Of a stretch of 64,000 nucleotides of DNA, positions 48,868 through 59,028 are shown in pieces. Within the stretch, counting starts at the first letter, position 1. Each line of letters begins with the position of its first letter. The stretch covers positions 10,581,840 to 10,645,839 of the forward strand of contig NC_065424.1 in NCBI RefSeq assembly GCF_024362695.1, given 5' to 3'. The stretch is from Pectinophora gossypiella. Its lineage: Eukaryota; Arthropoda; Insecta; Lepidoptera; Gelechiidae. A model generated the notes under the pieces. The model did not search any database. It was given only the letters and a program-made list of their open reading frames with translations, and was not told where the DNA came from. Made by a program: the position numbers and the translations under genes.

Positions 48868-48990
48868 ACAAAACTAAACTCCTCCTGAGGAGTCGCGTTT
48901 TGTGTGCGAACGATGTGGCAAGAAATGCCGCGCTGCTATAGGGCTCTATAGCCATCGGCGGCGCTGCGGGAACCCGTAGACTCACAAGTG
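48868..48990 (+). pseudogene. LINE C-terminal zinc finger and 3' end
   Basis: The frame PPEESRFVCERCGKKCRAAI then GLYSHRRRCGNP ends at TAG 48977-48979: a C-x2-C ... H-x4-C finger typical of LINE ORF2 C-termini. CAATGATGATGATG follows as tail. With 48195-48450 it makes one LINE 3' part interrupted by an inverted endonuclease fragment. Confidence 0.6.
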
Positions 48991-49029
48991 CTGCAAGAAT
49001 CACCTACGATAGACGCTGTGGCCAATGAT

Positions 49030-49685
49030 GATGATGTGGTCTCAATATTTACAGCTTAATTGAAAGAGTTAAAGCTTTTGTTGAAGAAAATCGCACCAGA
49101 ATGTGATTTTTTAAAATGGTTTTCCATTTAAGGCGACGATATATTATGAATGTACAATTTGAATTGTTCGCTTGTCTTCGCACTCAGTGATATTCCCAAG
49201 TCAACAAAAAATCCAATATAGTTGTAAGGATTGATATTTCAAATCTATTTCAAATTCTTAGAAAATTGTAGATGTTGAAATACTTCAGCTGAAAGCACAT
49301 CAGGATTTTCCCTTTCAGAATTATCGGTTTTTCAGCGCGTAAAAGTAGCTTATAAACATTTATAAGAAAAACCACATGAGCGCCTGTTTGAATTATTACA
49401 TTTTGATGTGATTTTGTTCAACAAAACCGCGATTAGAAATTAATCGTAAGCAACATTTTTAAAAGTTTAAAATAGGTTAATTTCGATGGCCGTAAACTAA
49501 TCGAAACATTTTGTATTTTAACACTTTCAAGGACAGAACGTCTAAAGACGTTCCGATGCCAAGGTGTCATACTATCTATTATGAACCATCAATGACCCAT
49601 AGTCTCTGCCCGTGAAAGGGTTAAGGGCCTGAGGGGTGTCACTATGGGGTCTCGCACCAGCTAAATATTTTGCTAGGGCTGCCAC
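49030..49685. other. No recognised feature
   Basis: AT-rich sequence, no shared repeats, no supported ORF. Confidence 0.45.
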
Positions 49686-49689
49686 TGCG

Positions 49690-49940
49690 TTGGTCTAACG
49701 TAATACTCGGTGAGGTGTGGGTACTTAGTTTATCTTGCGATGGATGTATGGTCACGAGCATTAATATGTATACACTTTGGTACCATGTCACATTAACTTT
49801 TTTGACAAATTGAACTGTAAGTCTCACTAAATGTCAAATATCTTAGTGCGACAGAGTTCTAAAGTGGGTACATTATATTGCTCATGACTGTACCTCTGAC
49901 TACCCCAACTGAGATATAGATGTAAGCTTTATTATGTAAA
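49690..49940 (+). repeat. Rep-AA split by MITE-K
   Basis: GTTGGTCTAACGTAATACTC...TTGCGATGGATG before and CCTCTGACTACCCCAACTGA after. Compared with other Rep-AA copies the join is GATGTACCTC, so the insertion duplicated exactly TA. Confidence 0.7.
49749..49890. mobile_element. MITE-K with proven TA duplication
   Basis: GGTCACGAGCATTAATATG to CATGACTG between TA at 49747-49748 and 49891-49892. About 34 bp of imperfect inverted termini. TA duplication and the short length support a Tc1/mariner-type MITE. Confidence 0.8.
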
Positions 49941-50655
49941 AATATAAAAATATATTATGTAAAAAATTACCTGGAACGTTTTACACTAAAATAAAACTAC
50001 AGCTTATTTTTTTATTGGTGTCGTATTTATTTACACAAAATTGAATTAATTTAACATAATAAATACATTTTTTTTTGTAAAATGTGTATCTTTTACAACA
50101 TGAAATAATTAATACTTGTTACTAGTCAAGCTCGGAAAAGTTGTGACTTACTTAATAATAATATTTACATTTATATTTATTAGTGTTGCTAAAATATTAT
50201 GATAATCTTTTAAAATTTATAATTTAAAAACGTGTTAGTTCAAGCTTAATCAAGTTTATTTACAGATTATCAAGGAACAAAATAAAATAGACTTATTTTT
50301 AAGTATTTTTTTAATTATGTACAAAAATAGTAAATAGGGACTTATTTATGTCATAATATAAACTAACTAGATAAGCAAAGATAATGCCGTATTAGTATAA
50401 ATCTAACAATTGATGGACAAAGAAATCAGCATTTATTTTTATTCAGAAATGCGATGACAGGCGAGGGATATAAAGAAAAATAGTGAGACAACGTGTTTAT
50501 TTACATAAATTCTTATAGTGAAAAGAAATAATTATACTGTTATGTATGTACAGTTACCTGCATTATATTTTACTCCTTACACAACAGTTACTTACAACCA
50601 TGATGGGAAATATTTTTTGATAAGTATGCAAAACAGAAAAGTCAATGCCTGAAAT
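49941..50655. other. AT-rich, no recognised feature
   Basis: The longest stretch (about 700 bp) with no repeat shared in the window and no supported ORF. Confidence 0.5.
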
Positions 50656-50659
50656 TATT

Positions 50660-50850
50660 TAGAATAGAATAGAAATTGTTTATCATAAAAGGACGCCACA
50701 CACAAAGACAAGACAATAATATCACTTAAAAAAATTCACAAAACAATTACAAAAAGCATAGGAGGACGTTCATTAGAATGATCATAAGGTGGTGGTGGAC
50801 GTCCTGAGATAAAAGGGCCTCACTCAGCACAAGTCGCGGCGTGAACCACG
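50660..50850 (-). mobile_element. Ret-J 3' end
   Basis: AGAATAGAATAGAAATTG, TCATAAAAGGACGCCACAC, GGTGGTGGTGGACGTCCTG, CACTCAGCACAAGTCGCGG. Very close to 29561-29777. Confidence 0.7.
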
Positions 50851-50870
50851 ATTACTATTTCACTGATTGC

Positions 50871-51139
50871 GGAGCTCGGTTGCGCAGCGGAAGTTAAGCA
50901 ACTTTCGCAAAGGCCGTTCATAGGATGGGTGACCACAAAAAAAAAGTTTTCATCTCGAGCTCTTCCGTGCTTCGGAAGGCACGTTAAGCCGCTGGTCCCG
51001 GCTGCATTAGCAGTCGTTAATAATCATCAATCCGCACTGGGCCCGCGTGATGGTTTAAGGTCCGATCTCCCTATCCATCCATAGGGAAGGCCCGTGCCCC
51101 AGCAGTGGGGACTTTAATGGGCTGATGATGATGATGATT
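50871..51139 (+). mobile_element. SINE-5S lacking the tRNA part
   Basis: GAGCTCGGTTGCGCAGCGG joins straight to AAGTTAAGCAACTTTCGC; ~26 bp of the tRNA-like head are deleted while both 5S-like boxes remain. Core and GATGATGATGATGATTG tail intact. Confidence 0.85.
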
Positions 51140-51448
51140 GAAAGCCCTTATTGGCCAGTGAAGTAGTGGATGTCTAAGGCAAAATGTACATTAAGACATG
51201 TCATCAAATGGCCCAATCTATAAGCTACAGTCATTCCAACCTCACTCACTATGGTGAGTAGGCATTACTTTGACAAGCTCGACCCAACCTTTCTCCGCTC
51301 CGTCACTTTCTTTTAACATGATTTGTTAGCGGTCAAAGGCAAATCAGAATTCCGGAAAAACCATTCACAAGCTTAGCCTTATAAAGACCCTTCCATATAC
51401 AAAAAATCACCCCTGTTTCTTGTCGGATGAGCAGATACGAGCAAACAG

Positions 51449-51727
51449 AAGATCTTCTATCGTGTGGGTTGTGAGGTGGATTACCGACCACACCAACCCT
51501 GGTATCAGGGTTACTTTTGAGCCGCCAAAGGCCCATGTAACGACTACTAACTTTCATCAGTAAGTAGTAACCGGGACTAACGGCTTAACGTGCTCTGAAG
51601 CACGGATGATCTTTGTTTCGGACAATCAGGTGGGCAGCCTGTAATGTCCTATAACCAATAACTAGGGATCACAAAGTAATTTACGTGATGTGTCCCCACC
51701 GGGATTTGAACCTGGGACCTCTGATCG
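51449..51727 (-). mobile_element. SINE-G, 5'-truncated
   Basis: ATCTTCTATCGTGTGGGTTG, CCTGGTATCAGGGTTAC, inverse core CGGCTTAACGTGCTCTGAAG, GGATTTGAACCTGGGACC. The head after box B is lost at the junction with MITE-GG. Confidence 0.8.
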
Positions 51728-51729
51728 AT

Positions 51730-51925
51730 TTGTTTGAAATCGATTAGTTTGTTTTGTTCCCTAACATGCGTGTCACGTGATTTTGTTCGTATTTTGACAG
51801 AACGACATGACATATTTGGGTTCACATATTAGCACCTATCGACAAAACGACATAATATATCGTCAGAATCGATAAAATGACCGTGACAAAATTTTATCAC
51901 GTTCCGCATGTTAGCCCTACTCAAC
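51730..51925 (-). mobile_element. MITE-GG
   Basis: TTGTTCCCTAACATGCGTGT, ATTTGGGTTCACATATTAGC, ATCGATAAAATGACCGTGAC, CGTTCCGCATGTTAGCCC. Full length; inverse of 23109-23290. Confidence 0.65.
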
Positions 51926-51962
51926 TATGTTCTATACCTACTCCAAATCGTGACATGACGAG

Positions 51963-52266
51963 CATCATCATCATCATCATCACCAGCCTATTAACGTCTC
52001 CATTACAGGGGAACGGGCCTTCCCTATGGATGGAACAGGGAGATCGGGCCTTACACCACCACGCGGTCCCAGTGCGGATTGGTGGTTATTAACGAGTGCT
52101 AATGCAGCCGGGACCAACGGCTTAACGTGCCTTCCGAAGCACGGAGGAGCTCGAGATGAAAACTTTTTTTTTGTGGTCACCCATCCTACGACCGGCCTTT
52201 GCGAAAGTTGCTTAACTTCAACAATCGCAGACCGAGCGCGTTTACCGCTGCGCCACTGAGCTCCTC
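51963..52266 (-). mobile_element. SINE-5S, full length
   Basis: CATCATCATCATCATCATCA tail inverse, CAGTGCGGATTGGTGG, core inverse GGCTTAACGTGCCTTCCGAA, GGTCACCCATCCTACGACCG, CTTAACTTCAACAATCGCAG, CGCTGCGCCACTGAGCTCC. 5S spacing retained. Confidence 0.9.
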
Positions 52267-52320
52267 ATCATCATCATCACCAGCCTATTAACGTCCCCAC
52301 TACTGGGGCACGGGCCTTCG
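52264..52320 (-). mobile_element. SINE-5S tail of a second copy
   Basis: TCATCATCATCATCACCAGC, ACGTCCCCACTACTGGGGCA. It abuts the previous copy in the same orientation; the full copy probably inserted into this one's (ATC)n tail. Confidence 0.75.
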
Positions 52321-52587
52321 GTACGGTTACGGGATGGATAGGAAGAATGACGTGCATTTTCATGTAATGTAAATGTTTATTTAAACAGTATTGAATCAAA
52401 AATCACTTGTATAATAAAGTAGGCGTAGAAATCGATAACAAATACTCCGCTAAAATTTTTATTGGTTTCGTGAAATTGAAATGGCTGTTCAATTTATGAG
52501 GTTTACAGTGTATGGTTTGAATAATCGGATAAAGCTGTGGTTCGTCTGTTTTATTTGTGTGTTTTTTAAGTGTTTTGCTGGTTGTAC

Positions 52588-52721
52588 TAACGTAATATGT
52601 ATACATTTTGGTACCAAGCCACATTAACTTTTTTGACAAATTGAACTGTAAGTGACACTAAATGTCAAATATGTTAGTGCGACAGAGTCCTAAAATGGGT
52701 ACATTATATTGCTCATGACTG
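52588..52721. mobile_element. MITE-K, left end damaged
   Basis: AACGTAATATGTATACATTT ... GCTCATGACTG, TA after. The first ~13 bp do not match. Confidence 0.7.
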
Positions 52722-52787
52722 TACAGTGACAAAAAAATGTTTGGTTATTGATTAAACAAAAATACTACCGAACTAGTAATGTTTTAC

Positions 52788-53114
52788 TCTTCTTCTTATA
52801 GTGTGGGTTGTGAGGTGGAATACCAACCTCATCAGCCCTGGTGTGAAGGTTATTATTGAGCCGCCAAAGGCCCCTGACATGGCTCATGTAACGACTACAT
52901 ACTAACATCAGTAAATAGTAACCGGGACCAACGGCTTAACGTGCCTTCCGAAGCACGGATCATCTTACTTTCGGACAATCTGGTGATCAGCCAGTAATGT
53001 ACTAACCAAACTAGGGATTACGAAGTGATTTTGTGATATGTCCCCACTGGGATTCGAACCCGGGGCCTCCGGATCGTGAGCTTAACGCTCAACCACTGAA
53101 CCACGAAGGCCGTT
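52788..53114 (-). mobile_element. SINE-G, full length
   Basis: CTTCTTCTTATAGTGTGGG, CTGGTGTGAAGGTTATTATT, inverse core CGGCTTAACGTGCCTTCCGA, inverse box B GGATTCGAACCCGGG, CTCAACCACTGAACCACGAA. Confidence 0.9.
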
Positions 53115-53169
53115 ACTAGTTACAACACTGTTTATTTAACAATGATTAAATACTGTATTCTGTAACATA

Positions 53170-53331
53170 CGTTCACGAGCATTAATATGTATATACTTCG
53201 GTACCATGTCACATTAACTTTTTTGACATATTGAACTGTAAGTCTCACTAAATGTCAAATAATGTTAGTGCGACAGAGTCCTAAAGTGCTCGCGTGCGTG
53301 CGCGTGCGTGAAATTATATTGCTCATGACTG
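53170..53331. mobile_element. MITE-K with GCGT-rich insert
   Basis: GTTCACGAGCATTAATATG to CATGACTG between TA pairs. After TCCTAAAGTG the usual GGTACATT is replaced by CTCGCGTGCGTGCGCGTGCG plus TGAAA. Confidence 0.75.
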
Positions 53332-53344
53332 TACGTACATGACA

Positions 53345-53690
53345 TTCCAATCATTGGAATTAGAGTTCCTTCAAACTCTACTGTATTCAGTCTGATCGAA
53401 TCCTCACACGAAATAATGTGGAAATACTAGATTTTTTAGTTTTTAATTCGACAACAAGATGGCGCGTCTAACACACTCTCTCTCAAAAATGACAATTTAG
53501 AAATATAGTCCAAATTTAACTTTAATGTGCAATTTTATTTAATTTTTAAATCCAGTCCACCTACGCACACTGTCACAAAAATAACATTGCTATTCATTGA
53601 CATTAGAGTTCCTTCAAACTCTACTATATTCTGTCACATATATGACATTGCTATTCATTAACATTAGAGTTCCTAGATAAAATATAACAA
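53345..53690 (+). repeat. Three dispersed copies of a ~40-bp hairpin motif
   Basis: ATTAGAGTTCCTTCAAACTC followed by TACT occurs near 53359 and 53600, and shortened (ATTAGAGTTCCTAGAT) near 53662, each near CATTGCTATTCATT-like sequence. AGAGTT/AACTCT can pair as a small stem. Confidence 0.6.
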
Positions 53691-53879
53691 ATAAATTATG
53701 TTTCTAGTAACACATAAATCGGTAGTTACATTCTATGGTATTGTTTTTAACATAATTTACATGTTATGTTATTTCTAAAAAAACATAATGTGTTAGCTGC
53801 TGAACATGATGTAAAAGTCCACTAAGTTATTATGTCTTTTCCATTATGATGGACGCGCTATGAGTGATGGTGTGGGCGC

Positions 53880-54330
53880 CATCTCGTAAAGTTCGTTATA
53901 TTCAAGACAACAATACCAACAGTGGCTGCAAGTTGCCTTCTTGTGTAAAGGATTAAGTATAACATTATAATAAAGAATAATAACAGATATTCACGGCAAC
54001 TACCAGAAGAGACAGAGCTGGACGCTATATTGTCAGTTTACCATTCAAAACCGAAGATCCTCGTTGTGAAGATGGCGATACACAGGCTATAGCCCAAAAA
54101 TGATTTCATCAGCTTACATACATACATACATAAACTCACGCCCGTAATCCCTAGTGGGGTGGGCAGAGCCACAAGTAATCAAAGACAACTTGCAGCCACT
54201 GTTGATACGATGTCGTAAGCTGGATATGATGAACCTTATGGTGATAAGGGATCAGCCTATCGCCCATAACATTAGTCCATCATTAGTTCATCAGCTTGTA
54301 CCTAAATAAACTTTTTATTATTATTATTAC
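53880..54330 (+). mobile_element. Probable retroposon 3' end with (TTA)n tail, split by SINE-C
   Basis: Sequence before (GAGACAGAGCTGGACGCTAT, GAAGATGGCGATACACAGGC) and after (TGTACCTAAATAAACTTTTT, ATTATTATTATT) SINE-C forms one polyA-signal/tail unit. No other copy in the window. Confidence 0.4.
54116..54286 (+). mobile_element. SINE-C with 11-bp TSD
   Basis: TTCATCAGCTT at 54105-54115 and 54287-54297. ACATACATACATACATAAAC start, GGGTGGGCAGAGCCACAAG, AACCTTATGGTGATAAGGGA, end CATTAGTCCATCATTAG. Defines the exact ends of the family. Confidence 0.85.
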
Positions 54331-54339
54331 GTATAGACT

Positions 54340-54545
54340 CCCAAACGTATAGAACTCTCCGCCCCGCACCAATTCGTATCGGGCCTTGAGCTAGATTTAC
54401 CTCACCCCCTCTGGGTCTTACTTTAGTCTAAATGACCGTAAGCCGCTAAGGAGTAAGCGGGAGCGGAGCGAAGGGGGTAATGTGTCTTGCTCGTACTTGG
54501 GCGTTAAGAATGTCAATTTTGTAAGGAGTTTCCGGGGCGTAATAT
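54340..54545 (+). repeat. Rep-CC copy
   Basis: ACTCTCCGCCCCGCACC, GATTTACCTCACCCCCTCTG, CTAAGGAGTAAGCGGGAGCG, GTAAGG then GTTTCCGGGGCG. Confidence 0.6.
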
Positions 54546-54617
54546 AGATTCAAGCTAATTGTCTCGGGTTAATGACTGTCCATCGGGCTAGACGCGTCAA
54601 GGTTACGGGTGGTTACT

Positions 54618-54917
54618 ATGGTTCATCATCATCAGCCCATTAACGTCCCCACTGCTGGGGCACGGGCCTTCCCTATAGATGGATAGGGACATCGGGCCTT
54701 AAACCACCACGCGGGCCCAGTGCGGATTGATGGTTATTAACGACTGCTAATGCAGCCGGGACCAACGGCTTAACGTGCCTTCCGAAGCACGGAGGAGCTC
54801 GAGATGAAAACTTTTTTTTTGTGGTCACCTATCCAATGACCGGCCTTTGCAAAGGTTGCTTTACTTCAACAATCGCAGACCGAGCGGGTTAACCGCTGCG
54901 CCACCGAGCTCCTCACT
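54618..54917 (-). mobile_element. SINE-5S, full length, 8-bp TSD
   Basis: TGGTTACT at 54610-54617 and 54918-54925. Tail inverse TCATCATCATCAGCCC, core inverse, then a decayed promoter (GGTCACCTATCC, TTGCTTTACTTC). Confidence 0.85.
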
Positions 54918-55054
54918 TGGTTACTCCCCGCCAACTCGCTCGAGATCGTAGTTACCATGGTTACGCCCTGCCGATTTGCTGTTAGACTATACGATCTGAT
55001 CGGCAAACCCGTTACCTTGACGCATCTAGCCTGGTGGACAGGACAATGTAGTAA

Positions 55055-55130
55055 CCAAGACAAAAGCTGCGGGTTCAAGTCCCGTCCAAGTTAGATTTTT
55101 TTTATTTAATTTTCTCTTTCGGTTCGAGTT
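55055..55130 (+). mobile_element. tRNA-like 3' half with T run
   Basis: AGACAAAAGCTGCGGGTTCA, AGTCCCGTCC, then TTTTTTTATTTAATTTTCTC; matches the 3' half of 16250-16330. Confidence 0.5.
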
Positions 55131-55465
55131 GTTTGTCGTTCCAATAAGTAAGTAGGTTACTTAAATATTCATAATTTATCCTTCCACATTCAACAAAGAA
55201 TTGTACATCATTTCATTACTCTATAATCGCATTTACTCAGGATTGCTAGGGTTTAGCCGTTTATAATTCAAACAGTTACCGCATTTATTAAATCTTTCGT
55301 TATTCTAACGTAAGTACTTTTGCTACCATTGTGTTTTATCCGTATAAATGTTGGTGCTTCGTAATTTATTCATAATTTTGAGGTAGGTTTTAAATTTTAA
55401 AATTTATTTGAACTAATTGTAAAAACCTTTTCCTTTTGGTTGCCTTTGGTTTTGGTTTCATGCAA
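55131..55465. other. No recognised feature
   Basis: AT-rich; no shared repeat or credible ORF. Confidence 0.45.
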
Positions 55466-55469
55466 GACT

Positions 55470-55910
55470 ATTAACCCGGACCCAGGGGGGACAGAGTCAT
55501 TTTCTCTGCCCTTTAATGGGGCAATTCCTGTTCGGCGTGTCCTTGCGGGGGTGGGCGCCTCTTACTTCAGTAGGCCGGAGTGAGGATAGGGACCCAAACC
55601 TACCGGGTACAACGTAAAACCCCTACCCAGGGATACGGGTGAAGATCTCAACGATTGCAGAGACGGGATGGGAGCCATTGGTACGGCAATGCAGGAAGGG
55701 GTGAATCACAGGGACTGTAACCTGGAATCTGACGGCTTTGAAGTAGGCTACTCTGGGCGTCATCCCACTCGCATCAGACAGAGGACGGATGGCAAGAGGG
55801 AAACTACTGCCCTATTTTTCCCTAATGTACTCTGTCTGACGCGAGTGGGATGGCGCCCAGGGTAGTCTATTTCAAAGCCGTACTAGGACTCCTGTCCTCC
55901 GCCTCTGAAT
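55470..55910 (+). mobile_element. GC-rich LINE-like segment with inverted repeat
   Basis: ACCCGGACCCAGGGGGGACA, TTGCGGGGGTGGGCGCC, GGGTACAACGTAAAACCCC, ACGGGATGGGAGCCATTGG: a GC-rich island like a LINE 5' region (inference). At 55735-55905 TTTGAAGTAGGCTACTCTGG plus CATCCCACTCGC pairs with GCGAGTGGGATGGCGCCCAG plus TAGTCTATTTCAAA, with Ret-M sequence (AACTACTGCCCTATTTTTCC) in the loop. Confidence 0.45.
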
Positions 55911-55958
55911 AGTACTGACAGTTACTGTTGCCCTCTGACAGGTACCAGGTCAAGAGTA

Positions 55959-56100
55959 CGGTCACGAGAATTAATATGTATACACTTTGGTACCATGTTA
56001 CATTAACTTTTTTGACAAATTGAACTGTAAGTCTCACTAAATGTCAAATATGTTAGTGCGACAGAGTTCTAAAGTGGGTACATTGTATTGCTCATGACTG
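55959..56100. mobile_element. MITE-K
   Basis: CGGTCACGAGAATTAATATG to GCTCATGACTG, TA on both sides. Well preserved. Confidence 0.8.
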
Positions 56101-56104
56101 TACT

Positions 56105-56571
56105 CTAAAACGCCAAGCATCAAGTCTGATGAGAATGAAAGAAGCGAAAGTCTCTGCCTACCCCGATGGGAAATAGGCGAGATTTTATGTATGTAAGTAT
56201 GTGTGTAAGATTGGTGTTTTGTAGTGGAACGTAATATACAAGGTGAATGACTCAATAACGGAACAATTTAAACTCAAAATAAACGTATTAGAAAATAACA
56301 AATACTCAGTATCGAATAACGCGTCTGTTAATGTTTTCATTTCCTTCATACAATGTTTACTAACTACACGATTATAACGTGAAGACCTACGAATAAATAT
56401 AGGTGAAGACATACAACAATATATAAACTTACTCATGTTCCTCACATAAGTATATTGATAATAACTTGCTTATTAGCTTTATAAGATTACTGATAACCTA
56501 AATGATAAAAATAAAAATACCTGCTGGTATTAAATGTGTTCCTGTAGTTATTATATCGTAGTTGTGTCGTA
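56105..56571. other. No recognised feature
   Basis: AT-rich; two overlapping minus-strand ORFs (72 and 86 codons) have no recognisable family. Confidence 0.45.
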
Positions 56572-56650
56572 TCGGGAGGTGAAGGTTTTGTCGGGAAGAA
56601 GAGAGGAATGGCGATTACTCCACCGACAAGAGCGCAGCTCTTAAATAGAG
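56572..56650 (+). pseudogene. RTE-like LINE last codons
   Basis: One frame reads REVKVLSGRREEWRLLHRQE RSS then stop at TAA (56642), homologous to the end of 9078-9243. The usual GATGAT tail is replaced by (AG)n. Confidence 0.55.
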
Positions 56651-56687
56651 AGAGAGAGAGAGTTATTATATAACTTGTAATGTATAC

Positions 56688-56875
56688 GTTAAGGTAGGTA
56701 GGTGTTAAGGTTCATCATATCCATCCATCCATCCATCCATCCATCCATCCATCATCCATCATTTATATCCATCTTTGGACTTCGTATCAACAGTGGCTGC
56801 AAGTTGTCTTTGATTACTTGTGGCTCTGCCCACCCCATTAGGGATTACGGGCGTGAGTTTATGTATGTATGTATG
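56688..56875 (-). mobile_element. SINE-C with 13-bp TSD
   Basis: TTGTAATGTATAC at 56675-56687 and 56876-56888. The distal end carries a (CCAT)n expansion (56719-56755) replacing the AACCTTATGG region; the proximal end is ATGTATGTATGT. Confidence 0.85.
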
Positions 56876-56908
56876 TTGTAATGTATACCTACATTGATTT
56901 AAAAGATA

Positions 56909-56970
56909 ATTAAAACACATAATGACGGGTTCTTACCGCGTTTAAAATAGCGATATTAGACTCCCGAACC
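56909..56970. mobile_element. Penelope-like terminal repeat fragment
   Basis: TTAAAACACATAATGACGGG, TTCTTACCGCGTTTAAAATA, GACTCCCGA: one terminal repeat only, slightly diverged. Confidence 0.65.
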
Positions 56971-57009
56971 ATAACATATTGCGAATTGACGTAGATTCAA
57001 AAATATTAC

Positions 57010-57108
57010 ATTGACCTTGAACAAGTTTGTCCATGACAATTACGTTGAATAAATGATTCTGATATCTTGCGGCTCTGCCCACCCCATTAAGGATTACGGG
57101 CGTGAGTA
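57010..57108 (+). mobile_element. Retroposon 3' end next to a SINE-C stub
   Basis: TTGACCTTGAACAAGTTTGT, CCATGACAATTACGTTG, AATAAATGATTCTGAT recur at 58070-58135 (polyA-signal-like end). 57068-57108 is the inverted SINE-C start (CTGCCCACCCCATTAAGG). Confidence 0.5.
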
Positions 57109-57113
57109 TTATA

Positions 57114-57668
57114 TAGGTTGTTTAGTGACATCGTAACGAATACTAAGGGGGATGATTCACACCATGATTCTGAGTTAATATCAAGTGGAATTTTCCATCG
57201 CAAAATTCATGTTTTATTATTAGTTTTTTTTAATTATTTTCTATTCTATACTTTGAAAATTGCACTTGATATTAACTCAGAATAATGAGCTGAATCATCA
57301 TCTCAGTATTCGTTACGATCTCACTAACACCCCTTAGAAGTACATACTAGTAGTCATACAAGTAGGTATGGGTGTTAGTGACACCGTAACGAATACTGGG
57401 GGGAATGATTCAGACCATGATTCTGAGTTAATATCAAGTGGATTTTCCTGTCGGATAAATCATTAAAAATTTTGTGTTTTTTAATTTTTTTTTAATTAAG
57501 ATGGGTTTGCTCTTGACTTCATTCTTCCACGAGGAGAAGAAGTTGAAGAAGATGGAGAAGATGAGACTTCTATACCTTTGCGACGGGAAATTCCACTTGA
57601 TATCAACTCATAATTATGATCTGTATCATCCCTCAAAGTTTTCTTTACTATATCACTAACAACATGTA
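57114..57668. mobile_element. MITE-I dimer
   Basis: Units 57116-57334 and 57369-57666 separated by AGAAGTACATACTAGTAGTC plus ATACAAGTAGGTA, the same spacer as at 18849-18881. The second unit has a ~60-bp GA-rich insertion (AGGAGAAGAAGTTGAAGAAG) in its loop. Confidence 0.75.
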
Positions 57669-57964
57669 TATGTAGATAACTAGCAATTCATATCTAGATT
57701 GATACTAGTTTAACGATCAGTACTGCGACATTTTACGACTGCAGTTGTTCGTGTTTGGAGCATTTTGAATAAATTGTTATTTTACTTTTAGTTTGAATGT
57801 GAACGAAATTTTCAGTGTCAGTCTTGGAACTTGTATTTAAGCAACTTATTTCGTATATTTTCTTTCCCTCTCTGTCATTCTCTGTCTTTCTCTCATGTAT
57901 AGATTCTCTACATCATTCAACGTACATCTACATCATGTTGAACTAAAAAGAAAGAAAGCGTGTT

Positions 57965-58135
57965 TCAGGGTGATTCAGATTATGATTCTGAGTTAATATC
58001 ATAATGGAATATTCCGTCACAAAATTCATGTTCATTTTTTTAACTATTTTTAATTCTATAGTACATTCATAAACGTTAAATTGACCTTTAAAAAGTTTAT
58101 CCATGATAGTCACGATGGATAAATGATTCTGATTC
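57965..58135. mobile_element. MITE-I left arm joined to a retroposon tail
   Basis: GTGATTCAGATTATGATTCT, GAATATTCCGTCACAAAATT, ATTTTTAATTCTATAGTA is one MITE-I arm and loop. TTGACCTTTAAAAAGTTTAT and AATAAATGATTCTGATT follow. Confidence 0.55.
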
Positions 58136-58222
58136 AACACACATGCGCTGCTCAAAGTAGCGATACACTTGCGATGCTCCTACTGTATTATGAGAATATC
58201 GCTGCTTTCGGTAGCGCATGCG

Positions 58223-58569
58223 AGGAAGGACGTATACGATCCTGACGACCCGATCACTCTAGCCATAGAGGCGGCCAATCAGCTCGCGACACCAAACACT
58301 TCAGAACCCCAATACCGACCCCGCCAGCGTGGTCGACGATTTCCCTCATTCAGCGCTTAACGCTATCGACTCACAAGGGTCGATTGATTCTTTCAAATAT
58401 TCTTCCTCTCAGACGTCGCCCTGAGCCGAGGTTCGCGCCCAACTGGGCACCCTCAGGCCCGTTGTCTTAAATTTTGTACCGGGTGAGAGCTCTCAGCGCT
58501 CCCCATTTGTCCGGCCAAGTAGTTAGTGCCATCTGCGGCAAATCTACAATAAGTCATGTCAAAAAAAAA
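58223..58569 (+). mobile_element. Ret-A, longest copy, 13-bp TSD (reference copy)
   Basis: GGTAGCGCATGCG at 58210-58222 and 58570-58582 sets the full length at ~347 bp. 5' part AGGAAGGACGTATACGATCC, CTGACGACCCGATCACTCTA, then CCATAGAGGCGGCCAATCAG, CGTGGTCGACGATTTCCC, GGTTCGCGCCCAACTGGGCA, GGCCAAGTAGTTAGTGCC, and GTCATGTC plus A-tail. Confidence 0.9.
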
Positions 58570-58640
58570 GGTAGCGCATGCGTGCAAAAGTCGACGTTTT
58601 GCGTTCGAACCGATGCTGCATCGCATTGAATCGCGACAGT

Positions 58641-59012
58641 GGCCCAAATTCCTGCAGACATCTCCTAATTTTCTTTTAAGTTATACCTGTCATTTTCTTA
58701 CCCACCGAAAAGGAAAGGGACGCATGATTGACAACTGTTAATTTCAAAATGAATGAATGAGTAACCCAGGCGAATCAAATAGGTATCTCGTTGGTATGCG
58801 GAACGTTTGATGTACGCTGTCGCCTTAATTAGGTCGGGTTAATGGCCAATGTATTTAGAGGGTTATTTTAGATTTATGCCTAAAATTGGCTTGTGTTCCA
58901 TAAATTTTACGCCTGTCGATTACTTGTCCCTTTCCTTTTCGGCGGATAAAAAGTGACAGGTATAATTTAAATTTAAAATTAGATGGTGTATACTGGAATT
59001 ATTATTAGCACC
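58641..59012 (-). mobile_element. MITE-H, full length, 3-bp TSD
   Basis: GGCCCAAATTCCTGCAGACA to TGGAATTATTATTAGCACC; AGT at 58638-58640 and 59013-59015. Inverse orientation, more diverged internally. Confidence 0.8.
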
Positions 59013-59028
59013 AGTATCGCTGCGAAAA

